DNA of 25,600 bases from Irineochytrium annulatum (taxonomy: Eukaryota; Chytridiomycota; Chytridiomycetes; Chytridiales; Chytridiaceae), in assembly GCA_027600665.1 (NCBI GenBank), contig JADGJL010000313.1, positions 1 to 25,600 of the forward strand, given 5' to 3'. Below, one piece after another: positions 9,175 through 19,020 of the stretch (its first letter is position 1; each line of letters begins with the position of its first letter). The notes under the pieces were generated by a model. That model worked only from the letters and a program-made list of their open reading frames with translations. It had not been told where the DNA came from and searched no databases. A program made the translations under genes and the position numbers.

Positions 9175-10713
9175 CTATTTCAGTGCCTTGCCCGAAGCCG
9201 GGTTCATTGGCGACGGCGGAACAGGTCGCGGTGACTTGCCAGGCACAACCCGCGGCGACTTCACAGACCGCGGCGACTGGACGGCCCGCGGGGACTGCAC
9301 CGCCCTCGGAGACTGCACTACCTTCGGCGTCCGTGGCGTGCCAGGCTTCCCCTGCTTCACTGCCCCGGGCCTGAACAAGGTCGGCGTCGATGGCGACGCC
9401 GGATCCCCAACCGTTGAGTATCGCTTTTTCCGCTTATACCCTTTACCGATCGTGTCCACCGGGGGCGGGGGCTCCATTTTTCTAGCTAAAGCGGCAGCTT
9501 GCGCCTGAGCCTCTTGCGCCGCCTGGGCTGCTTTCGCATGCGCCTGCAGCAAGAAACTTTAAGCAAGAGAAAGCGATAACGAGCATAAGGAGAGTAAAAC
9601 CACACCTCCATCCTCGCCTTCGCCGCCGCCTTCAGCTCCTCAATCGTCAATCCCCTACCCGTCCCCGCAACATTCGTCGTCGGCCGCATCGCCCCGCCGC
9701 TTTCCGCCTTAGCCTGCTCGTCCCTTGCCGCCGCCGACCCGATGGACGCGATCAAGCCGTCAACCCGCATCGAGAAGTCCAAGGCGTACATCTGGCTCTC
9801 GGCTGTCGCCAGGATAGGGTAACCCGTCACGGCCGTGTCGCCCTCAAGGTCGTTCCCCCAATTCCGCTCAACCTCTTCGACCTCAGCGTCGGCCTCCTCG
9901 TCCTGCGCGCGGGGATCGTCCTCACGCCTTCCTGCCCGTGAAGCAGAGGTGTTGCGGGGATCCACGGCCATGGCGTTTGATTCCCGTGTAGCTTCAGCTT
10001 TCTTTAGCTGTTGCTCGATCGCGCGCTCTTCTTCCGTGACCCAGGTGTGGCCGAGGGATGGGTGGAATCGCACCTCCTCGCTGATGTCAGAGAAGGCGGT
10101 TTGAATATGGAAGAGGCCCGTCAGCTTGTCGATGTTAGGCTCTTGACATATCCTTTCACAAATCGGAAGTACTCACAAGTCGATTGGATATGATGGTAAA
10201 CAAATCAGGCGATTGATATATTGTGCCTTCGAGAATGTAGTAGATGCCGAGAAGTTCCGCTACGCACGTTCTTAGCCATAATTTAGCAACAATCACTCAC
10301 TGTGCTTTGGGCTGTATCGATGATGCTTTTTGATAATAAACAGACTTGGATTGTAGGACCACGAATGCAGCGTGTACTCGACGCCTGTCATGTTTCTAAG
10401 CGTCCATGATCAGACTAGAACATATCTCGAACAGCGAGCAAGCAAAAACAACGCACTTGGCCTGAGCCTGCAGCTCCAGCAACTCGAGCGCGTTAAATTT
10501 TGTTTGCATGGCCAGCTCGCCGTTGATCGACTTCTTGTCAAAGAACTGGCTGAGGCAGAAGTACTGGAGGACATTCTGCTCGCTCAGGCCGTACTATCTC
10601 GCATAATCCACTTCATATTAGATTGCTGGAACTGGATCTCGGTCGGGGGATCTGCGCACCAGCTGCAGGAAAGACGGATCCTTGAAGGAGACCTGTGTGA
10701 GATCTTCCTCCAT
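9175..10713 (-). CDS. MED6: Mediator complex subunit 6
   Basis: Predicted 418-residue MED6, a head-module subunit of Mediator, which bridges activators and RNA polymerase II in the nucleus. Six exons: 10660-10713, 10457-10593, 10301-10395, 10177-10259, 9606-10124, 9175-9543, with introns of 41-66 bp, all in phase. The Med6 domain fills residues about 9-147 and keeps the family order: VSFKDPSFLQL, NVLQYFCLSQFFD, MTGVEYTLHSW, FIIKKHHRYSP, ELLGIYYILEGTIYQSPDL, NRLLTGLFHIQTAF and RFHPSLGHTW. After it come an acidic/Ala-rich region and an Ala/Gln helix (AHAKAAQAAQEAQAQAAALA). The C-terminus is a tandem series of SPR units at residues about 372-409 (AVQSPRAVQSPR and variants), possible proline-directed kinase sites. 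The ATG at 10713 gives a normal MED6 start; the frame is open further upstream but without conservation. The spliced domain aligns well with the animal protein by eye. Confidence 0.93.
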
Positions 10714-11398
10714 CGAATGCCTGCTGGCCAAATTTGACGACGCGACTTCAGCTGGTATCAGGCTCCAATGATTTCTGACTGTACTTTTCCACACCCACAA
10801 AGGAGCCGAGGGACATGACAACCCATGGATCTCCGCCCAGCCATCCCTCGTCGCCGGCTCCGGATTCGTTTTAGCACGTCGAATGAGAGCCCGTTTTTTA
10901 CCTTTCTTTACCTTCATGACGCGTGGATTGTGTTATTTTATACCTTTCCTTTTTCTTCGTGCATTATGCCTGTCTTGCTGCAATTGTCGATTATAGACAT
11001 ACGCTGCAACCTTCACTGCGTATGTGCAAGACGATGCAAGCTGTTTCCACGCGTGACTCGACAGCATCTTGTCAGGGCAAGGTTTGGTGGAAGGTATTGA
11101 GGTCGTGGATGGAACTCTGCCTAAAGTTTGCTTACTTAGCCTATTATACATTTCACTGTCTTCAGGCAACTTGCAGCATTTCAATAACACGTAAATCGGT
11201 TTTAAGCGGATGTATACATCTTTCCATCACGAATAGCTTCATTTTAATTTCACTAGGTGGTGGTTTTGGTAAATTGTATGCTACTCGCTAAGTCACTCCT
11301 ATAAAATCTATCAAGAGCGGTTTACTGTATAAAAACCGAAATTGACGAGAAATGATCGCAAGATGCCAATAATGGGGCCATTTTGCAGAATCGTCCTC
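10714..11398. other. Spacer upstream of MED6
   Basis: 685 bases between the MED6 start and the stop of the second arrestin-DM9 gene. Overlapping plus-strand frames here (up to 122 codons, 10923-11291) have no recognisable protein features and AT-rich codon use unlike the neighbouring genes, so I do not call them. The region should contain the MED6 promoter and the 3' UTR of the arrestin-DM9 gene. Confidence 0.45.
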
Positions 11399-14173
11399 CT
11401 AAAGTTCCTCCCAATCCAAGCGAGGACTCGCCTCCGCGTTCTCGTCGCGCCTCTCGTCCGTGTTCTCGTCAAAGAGCTGCTCGACGAACGACGTGGGAAT
11501 CGGTTGAACAGGGATGCGCTCGTCGTAAACCAACACTTCGAAAGGCGAAACAAAGTATTCCTGAAAACGAAACATGTCGTTAGATTAAAGAAAACGTGAG
11601 AGCAAGCGCGTACCTTCCCGTCGAAAGGAACATTCAGTCCCTTAATATGTGGCGCGCACTTCCCAGGACACAAGGAAGACTTAAAGAACCCCTTCTTGAC
11701 AACACCCCTACCGATATACAGCGGTCGCCCATCCGCTTCGTGTCCCGCCGGGATAGCATTGGGCGGCACGCCGGAGCCTAATTGCCGCTCCCATCGCGCA
11801 TTCGGAATCCGAGTCAGCACCTGCAATTTCCAAGTGTTAGCCCATAAAGCCAAGGTGTCGTCATTGAAACGTTTACGCACCTCAAAGTCACCGTCCACGG
11901 GCTTCTCGCCTCCACCGTACGGTATATTCGCGGTCTGCAAGTGCTGTCCACATTTCCCAATATGCATCCCGCCGCCCATCCATGCCCTCGCGGCATACAA
12001 CGGAGTTCCATCGCAGTCCGTCCCGACCTCCCAAGCGTCCGGCGGCATGATGTTCCCTTTAGCCCGGACCCAATAATCCCTCGCGCCGTCATCCAACCCC
12101 TCAAAGTCCGGTCCCTCGCCTTGCCTCGTCGCCGCGGGGCTGGTCGACGCACCGCCCTGCAAAGGCGTCACGCGGATCCGGTATCGCACGCCCGCCGCGC
12201 TCGAGAGCGAGTTCCCGATCACGGAGATGTAGTACCGACCCGGCCCCAGCGATAACCTCGCGAGGCTCTCCTGCGAGCCGTCCACTTTCTGCGATCGGCA
12301 CTCGTCGCGCAGGTGGTACGACCACCAGCTCGGTATGACGTCCTTTGAAATCCGGAGCCCGACGTCGTCCTCTGATGCAACGATCACGCTCGGCATCCCC
12401 GCAGGAGTGGCTAGCCCCGTCGCGCGGAACGGTCTCGAGCCAGTAAACGGCGGCGGCTTCTCCTCCCCCGCGCCCGCCAGCAAATCATCCCCGTCCTCAT
12501 CAGCAGCCGCTTCATCGGACCCGATCATTTGGACGTCGGTCTCGACGTCAAAGTACCAGAGGTTCGATTGCTGGAACGAGACGGTGCCGCTCTGAAAGCA
12601 GTCAAGGATGAGCTCGGTGGCGCCGTTGCTGAGCGTCACACCGATCTTTAGGGCCTCGGCAACCGTCAACGGAAGGGCGGCGCCGTCGAGGATGTTTCCG
12701 TCGCCGTCTTGGAGGGACTGCGAGGAGCTGCCGCCACCGACGCCGACGTCCGAATCGCGTGGGTGGTAGGGGATTACGGTGCCGGAGGCGGCGCTGGCGG
12801 CGACGAGGTCGTCTTCTTCCTTACTCGTCCGGGCCGAGACCAACATCTTTTGCGCGTCAACAAAGGATTAGCACCGGATGATGTTGACGATGGATTTGTA
12901 GATGCGACTCACCCCGCGCCCGCTCGCGATGATGACAATCGGTGCTGACGCCGTGACATTTGATATCGAGTATCCCATCACGCCAATTATCTCGGCCGAG
13001 TACTGTATCGTGAGCCCTGGTACGGCAAGAGTCGGTGCCGCTGCCGGGACCTCTAACCTGCGAGTTGACGTCAACGGTGCAAGCCAATAGAGGATAATTG
13101 CAGTTTACCTTAACACCTTGTGGCCCGATTCGCCCGCCTTAACACCGGGAAAAGAGAAACGACTAATAACGCGTTTAAAAATCTTCTTCGGCTGCGGTTG
13201 GCTCAGCATCGCCTTCCTCGCCTCGATGACGATCGTCTGGATGAGTTGAAAGCGGAGCTCGACCATATCCCTCGCCGAGTGATTTTTGGCCCACATGAGG
13301 AAATGCGCCGTGTCGTCACCACTGTTGTAGGTCGACCGTGCGCTCCGAAGTGTCACCGTGGCCGTCTCTCCCGTGGCGCCAAAAAGGAAGGTCATGCTGC
13401 GGGACGTCTCCAGCGGGGGTATATTCCGGATGTCGATCGGCGGCTGTGTCGGGAAGAAGTTGACGGGCTCGGACGCGATGACGGAGAGAAAGGCGGATGT
13501 TTTGACATGCGCCGCGACTGTATAACTAATGCTGCATGAATGTGACCCGGGACTCTGGTAGCTGAACGGCGCGGGCAGGTCGGTCGGTATGGACCCACTG
13601 AAGTAGAACGTGTGGGTCCCGGGCTGCAGGACCTGGCGAGGGGCAACTTGAATGGGGTGGATCCAAACGTCATTCGTGTAAGTCGAGGGCTTCACGGAGC
13701 TCCAGACCATCGACGCCGCCGAGGCCGCGAGAGCTCCAGGTACGCCGGCCATGGAGGCGGTCATGCTGGTGGAGCGGCCGGCCCGCCTCGTCGTCGGGGC
13801 CAGATATCCCTCCACCCACGTTGTCGAGAGGACCGCCTTCAGGACCTGGCGGCGTGGCAAATAAGCGATCATGATGTGTGTCACGATAAACAACTCTTAC
13901 CAGCGCGATGCCGTTCGTGCAGTCCAAAGCCTCCGTCAGCTCCAGCGAGACCGTCCCGGTCAGCGGTGCCGTGATAGAGGTCTTGTCGGACTCCAGCCGG
14001 ACGTTCAAGAAGGCTGTCGACCGCCAGCCGGCCCCCTTGAGCCGATCAGAAATGAACGTCGAGGCGCTCATCGGATGGATCGTCAACGAGCAGGGCGGCG
14101 CAACTTCGGGACGTCTTTCCAATCTGCGGCTTGAAGCGTAATGAGCTATCAACGGCTTGTAAAATGTTGACAT
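11399..14173 (-). CDS. Arrestin-like protein with C-terminal DM9 (DUF3421) repeats, copy B
   Basis: Six exons (13901-14173, 13109-13845, 12913-13057, 11881-12846, 11614-11820, 11399-11560) give 829 residues; starting at the inner ATG at 14071 would give 795. Residues about 55-230 match an arrestin N domain (LNVRLESDKTSITAPLTGTV, later LQPGTHTFYFSGSIP). About 230-385 match arrestin C (SRFSFPGVKAGESGHKV, LTIQYSAEIIG). A Ser/Asp-rich linker leads to a PPC-like beta-sandwich at about 448-617 (LGPGRYYISVIGNSL). DM9 repeats lie at about 644-795: IMPPDAWEVGTDCDG, MHIGKCG and NIPYGGGEKPVDGDFEV, then HEADGRPLYIGRGVVKKG and NVPFDGKEYFVSPFEVLVYD. The acidic C-terminus ends DWEEL. No signal peptide, membrane segment or PPxY motif is seen. 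The intron at 11821-11880 is 60 nt long and open in frame, so its retention would add 20 residues between the two DM9 repeats. The gene faces away from ZW10 across a short shared promoter. Function is unknown; a cytosolic glycan-sensing or trafficking adaptor is inference. Confidence 0.87.
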
Positions 14174-14434
14174 TTATTCGGCATAATAGGATAATACTTG
14201 TCCTGCATTTCACCTTGCAAATTAAGAAGTAGAAAATAAAAGAGTGCAGCTGCTGTACTAAGTTACATTCTGTCTCCGAATTTGACTTGCCGTCGATTTA
14301 GCCCGGCGCCTTCAACGAGAGGTCTCACAAGATACGGGGTGCTGGCGGGATCTCTGTGGTGCGCTGACAGATCCACTTGGGACGCGTTGGCTGGATGTGC
14401 ATGCCAACAACGACGGTGATCTCACGAAAGTGGT
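14174..14434. promoter_or_regulatory. Divergent promoter region between arrestin-DM9 copy B and ZW10
   Basis: 261 bases between the outward-facing start codons. It is AT-rich at 14180-14260 and GC-rich close to the ZW10 ATG. The two genes may be co-regulated from here; no specific motif was identified. Confidence 0.45.
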
Positions 14435-17429
14435 ATGGACTTCTCCCAAGATGTGCTCCGCGTCATCCAGTCCGACCTGGACCTGGACGCCGCGCTCCCG
14501 TCCCTGGCCCTGGACCACGCGGCCGCCAACGGGAATGGCGCGGAGTCCCAGTTCGCGAAGCAGGCCGGCCGGCGGTCCAACGCTGTCGTCCTCAAGCTCT
14601 GCACCGACGCCATCTCCAAGCGGATAGCGGAGACCAAGGTGGGGTACCAGCGCGCCCCTGGAGTGCATGGGAAACCAGCCCCCTAATGACGATTGTGTAA
14701 ACAGGACGCCGTGCGATCGCTCCTGGTAAAGGATCCAGGCGCGAGGGACGCGCTGCTCGAGGACGTCGGGAATCCACTGCGCGAGACAGCGCTGCGGTAT
14801 CTACAAGCGTTGGAGAAGGGGGATGCGGACCCGGAGGTGAGGATGCATCGAGGGCTCGCCCCCGCGTGTTCTTCGCTAAACCATGACCGATCAGGACGAC
14901 CAGCTCATCGACTTTGAGCGCGAGCTCGTCGAGGCGCGTGCGGCAAAGGCTGAGGCGGAGCGGTTGCGGAGAGAGGCGCTGCTGGAGGCGGAGAGGGCGG
15001 CAAAGAGGGCGAGGGAGGAAGCTGAACGGAGGGAGCGCGAGGAGAGGGAAAGGGCGGAGCGGGAGGCGCGGGAACGGAAGCTGAGGATGGCCACGGATGA
15101 GGTTCGTGATTGCCTTCAAGCAGCCGGTTTATTATGTGCGTTAACCCTACGCTTTAGGTTGAAGCTCTGCTTCAGGAGTTTAACCGGTATATTGATGAGG
15201 GGATCTTTCTCGAGGCGTCGGCAGTGTGCGATCAGATCGTAAGTGTGGAGGGGCTACGAGGACCAATCTGACAACATGGAACGACAGACATCGAAGGCGG
15301 AGACGATTGAACTGACCTTAACGCTTGAAGACACTGACTTCTCGCGGACGGTAGAAAATAATGCTGGAAGACGAATGCTAATAGTTTTAGGCGATGGCTG
15401 CTGAGGTCAAGGGCATTCTAAGAGCCCGGTTAGATCACCTCCTGTCGTCAGCGATCAAGATCGACGCTAATCACGACATAATCACGATCTCCATCCGGCG
15501 GCGCGTCAAAGTTCCTGGAGAGTCCAGAGCATCGGTGACATCGGTGGAAGTCATGGACGCTCTCGAGACGGCAAGTTTGTTGGAGGACGTAGTTGCGCCC
15601 GTTATTCGAACGCTGCAGAAGTCGGTCGTGAAGCCGCTGGTGGTCGATCAGAAGTGGTCGATCGAGACCGTCGAGGAGCTCGAATCGTTCCTCTTGACAG
15701 CAAGGGCTCGGGAAAGCGGGCCCGAAGGTATAATTTATCCGTTGGAGTTGTTTTTTTAACATTTTTATGCAAGATACACTATTCGCCGTGTTCCCCAAGC
15801 TCGACGCCATCTTCCGCTTCCTCTCCTACCTCGCCCCTCCGCAATCTTCAACCCACCCACGACCCTTCTACTCCTTTGTAGGCAAGCTCCTCTGGCCCGA
15901 CCTCGCGCGGACCCTCATCGACTCCCAGCTCTCCCCGCGCATCCCGGAGGACGGCGCGTCCCTGCCTGAGTTCACCGCGACCGCCAACGCCGCCTGCGGC
16001 ACGTTCGAGCGCTCTCTCCTCTCCCTCGGCGTCATCGACGATAAAGGACGACACCTGACCGCCTTCTGTGCCGGCGTGGACGCGCACTTCTCGCAGCGGA
16101 AAAAGGAGAGGCTGCTGGGGTCCGTGGCCGCCTTGGCGAGGGGAGAGGATTTCGGCGTCAGGAGGGTGGTGAGGAGTCAGGACGGGGCTGTGGATTTGTT
16201 GGCCAGTGTAGAGGCAGTCGTAGGCGGGGAGGTGGGTGGTATTGAGGGTCCATCGAAGAGGGGTGCGCTTTATGTTGCGGGGGATAAGGCGTTCCAATTA
16301 CTTGATGGGCTGTTGGCGTTCCCAACTTGCTCCGTCAGCGTGAGGGCGGCGAAGCTGGTGGAGATACTAACGGCCGCGCTGGCGGAGGCGGCAGAGTTGA
16401 ATCCCTATTGGTGAGCAATTCGTGAATTAGCGTCGTCCTCAACCCAAATTCGCAGCTCTGCCTCCTTGTTTCGAAGTACGCGTGATGCCTTGGATCTCTA
16501 TTTCCACCTTTATCCGTTCCGGCACGGCGCAAGGCTCGACTCATTACCGCAGCTCTCAGCCATCGCACACAACGACTTTATGTACCTCGCCCACGAGCTG
16601 GCCCGGTTAGGCTTGGTGTGGAGGAATAAGCTCGCAAAGGACGTAGAGGAGGGGGCGCTGCCGTCGGTGCCGACAAAAGTGCGGCCGCTGGAGTGGCTGG
16701 ACGTGACGTACATCGACTTCGTGCCCCGGTTCCGGAAGGTTGGGGTCGATATCTTGAATCGGCAGATGGTATGTTTGTAACGACACGCTTGAGTCGCTCT
16801 TTTAACCAAGGCCCTTTAACTGTAGAGTTTACAAAGGGACGAGGTCTTGCGGATTGTGGAGGATACCAACGGGCTCAGCATGATGGAACTTGGGCGTAAA
16901 GAGGCAGTTGAGCGCTCTATGAAGCAGCTCATGCACCTGTTAAGTCATTTGAATCAAATGTGGAAGGTGAGGATATATGTTTGACGTTTTCACTAATATC
17001 GTCGTGCAGCCAATCTTGCCCTCCAATCTCTGCATGCGACTTATGGGCCACCTCGTCAGCGAGGCGTTTGACGCAATAATAGTTGAGGTGGAAGCCCTTC
17101 CCGACATCACGGACGAAGAGTCCCACTCCCTTAACGCGTGTCTCGGGCGCCTGCTCCACGCCGACGCGTTCTTCAAAGCAGAGGAGGGTGGTGGCGCGCC
17201 GGCGACCATGAAGAATTGGGCGCAGGATTACGTGTCGAACTGGAGGAAGTTTGAGGAGATCACGAGCGTGCTTGTGCTCAGCTTTGCGGACATCATGGGA
17301 AGGTTGAGGGACGGGCGGTATGCCGACTTCAAGGGGGAGGAGCTTGCCAAGCTGTGCAGAGCTTTGTTCGCGGATACTCCGCTGCGACAAAAGAACTTGG
17401 AGGAGATCAAGAGGTCGCTGCCGAAATAA
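14435..17429 (+). CDS. ZW10: ZW10-like vesicle-tethering / kinetochore protein
   Basis: Predicted 844-residue ZW10. In animals this protein acts in the RZZ complex at kinetochores and, with RINT1 and NAG, tethers Golgi-to-ER vesicles at the ER; fungal relatives include Dsl1. Ten exons: 14435-14638, 14705-14836, 14895-15101, 15158-15238, 15288-15350, 15391-15727, 15774-16410, 16456-16768, 16826-16966, 17010-17429. Introns are 40-66 bp and all phases agree. The family signature is clearest in the C-terminal half: LPQLSAIAHNDFMYLAHELA, then YIDFVPRFRKVGVDILNRQM, LPSNLCMRLMGHLVSEAFD, and the final LCRALFADTPLRQKNLEEIK. Residues about 117-185 form a very charged Glu/Arg/Ala helix, a coiled coil or single alpha-helix longer and more regular than in the human protein (779 residues). 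The start at 14435 is the first ATG giving the amphipathic MDFSQDVLRVIQ. The TAA stop at 17427-17429 overlaps an AATAAA. Confidence 0.92.
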
Positions 17430-17430
17430 A
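17425..17430 (+). terminator. AATAAA overlapping the ZW10 stop codon
   Basis: AATAAA contains the TAA stop codon of ZW10. It may act as a poly(A) signal for a very short 3' UTR, but this is judged by sequence only. Confidence 0.25.
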
Positions 17431-17571
17431 TATATCGCCATGCTGACATTAATCAAACCAACCAATATGAAATTGCGGAATATTTTTTTTAAGCCCTCGT
17501 TGGCAACCACGTCTGTCCCGGCGTCTCTCCCTCCTTCTTCTTCCGATCCCGCATCCGTCTCATCGCTCGAA

Positions 17572-17578
17572 TATAAGA
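17572..17578 (+). promoter_or_regulatory. TATA-like box of the Gly-rich protein gene
   Basis: TATAAGA lies 118 bases upstream of the ATG at 17690. It is followed by a C/T-rich and then A/C-rich leader with no upstream ATG. This layout (TATA box, pyrimidine-rich leader, AGCAGCATG start context) is common in strongly expressed fungal genes. It is the clearest core promoter in the window. Confidence 0.5.
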
Positions 17579-17689
17579 AAACGCGTATTTGCGTAATTCA
17601 CAGATTCGATCTGAATCCTCCACTCTCTCGACACCTTCTCTCCACACGCTCTCCAACACGACACCGAGCAACACCACCGCAATAGCAGC

Positions 17690-18437
17690 ATGTCCGGAAT
17701 GATGAACAAGGTGCGGCCGCGTCGACGGTTGATGCCGTAGGAAGGCGACGACGGATCGATGCTAACGACATCTCTCCCGTCATCACAGGTCAAGCAGGCG
17801 GCGCACAACGCGACTGAGGGCATCAAGGAAGCGTTCGGTAGTGGCCACAAACATGACTCCTACGACCGTACGGGGAACTCGATGGGTTCTGGCTTAGACA
17901 CGACCTCTGGGACGGGCACTGGCATGGGTACTGGTATGGGAACGGGTACCGGCGACAGCTACGGCGGGAGTTACGGTGGTGAGGAGCTTCCCTTCGTATT
18001 TCTTTAAGAGGCTGATGGCTAAACGTGTTATCTTTCGCAGGCAGTTCCGAGTACAGCAGCGGCACTGGTACCGGCGCCGCCGGGTACGGCGGGTCTGGCA
18101 CTTGCGGCTCCGAGTATGGCAGCGGCACTGGAGGCGGCTCCGGGCGCCAGAACGTCTCCGCCGCCGGCGGCACGGTCGGATACGGCGGGCCTGGGACCGG
18201 TGACGGCGCCGGCGGGTACGGCGGCGGGGGCCTCGGCAGCGATGACTACTCCAGCAGCGGGTCGTACGGCGCTGGCAACGATGGCCTGAACTCGGGCACT
18301 ACCAACACCTTGTCCGGGAACACGGGCACCACGGGGCTTGGGTCCAGCGGCCTGGCTGGGGTAAGCAAGTCACACGCACCTTTGACGTGTTGATCCATCT
18401 AAAGCTTTCTTAGCAACAGGGCTCGACCGGCTACTAG
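17690..18437 (+). CDS. Small glycine-rich protein with amphipathic N-terminus
   Basis: Four exons (17690-17710, 17789-17978, 18041-18360, 18420-18437) give 182 residues. The first exon codes only MSGMMNK and the last only GSTGY. Residues 8-30 (VKQAAHNATEGIKEAFGSG) could form an amphipathic helix. The rest is low complexity: repeats of GTGMGTGMGTGTG, then SSGTGTGAAGYGGSG, GSEYGSGTGGGSG and similar units rich in Gly, Ser, Thr and Tyr, with one Cys. No signal peptide is seen. I do not recognise a family; Gly/Tyr-rich proteins of this kind are often stress-related or phase-separating, which is only a general analogy. The last intron has two possible acceptors six bases apart (TAG at 18411-18413, CAG at 18417-18419); the upstream one would add Gln-Gln. 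Phases agree at every junction. A TATA-like box lies upstream. Confidence 0.75.
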
Positions 18438-19020
18438 ATTGTTAAGTCAGAGATGTCGTGGCGCCTTGGTCGAGCGCTATTTGTCCAAATCCTTCGGTCC
18501 ACCTTTATTGTTACCCCTTATCTTAAATTTATATCGTTACCCCACTCTTTCAACAGCGGTTGAATAGCTTTTTGCTATCTCGAGTTGTAGATACGCTTTA
18601 TGTGAATAAATGTGTTGAGCATTGCACCATAACTGGGTTACTAGTCTCTGTCTTCGTGCCCCAAATTGAGCCAGATAAAATGATAAAAAGATATGTGATA
18701 CTATTACAAAGCGGCCAAAATGCCCAACAAGCAAAGCAAAACGCGTAAAGGGTCCAATGTCATTCCATTATGATTATGATTTAAAATGAATGGAATCAAA
18801 ACAAGGAGCCTCACATGAATTAAGGGGCGCATACGTATTTTGAATTGCAGTTAAACGACTTTTACTTGAAACAAAGAAACTCGAAAAGAAGGGGGAAAAT
18901 ACATTCAGTACAGTTCATTGAATAACAAGCGAACAAAAGTGGGAGATCAACCCCGCCACGCTGTCACGAACCCTCGCCCTGATAGCAAACAAGATTCCCC
19001 CTCACATGGCGGCGGGACGT
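18438..19020. other. AT-rich convergent 3' spacer
   Basis: 583 bases between the stop of the Gly-rich gene and the stop of the minus-strand permease. Strongly AT-rich, with short broken frames on both strands and no recognisable gene. An AATAAA at 18605-18610 on the plus strand is a candidate poly(A) signal for the Gly-rich gene. Confidence 0.5.

Noticed and set aside
9486..10073. Open frame running past the exon 5 donor of MED6 into an Arg-rich tail
   Set aside because: The continuation reads through an intron with GT donor and CAG acceptor; splicing restores an Ala/Gln helix in a consistent frame.
10923..11291. 122-codon plus-strand frame in the MED6 upstream spacer
   Set aside because: It lacks any recognisable motif, has AT-rich codon use unlike neighbouring genes, and overlaps other frames of similar length.
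11311..11398. Extension of the arrestin-DM9 copy B frame beyond 11399
   Set aside because: It is only open if the intron at 11561-11613 is retained; the spliced frame continues the DM9 repeat and stops at 11399.
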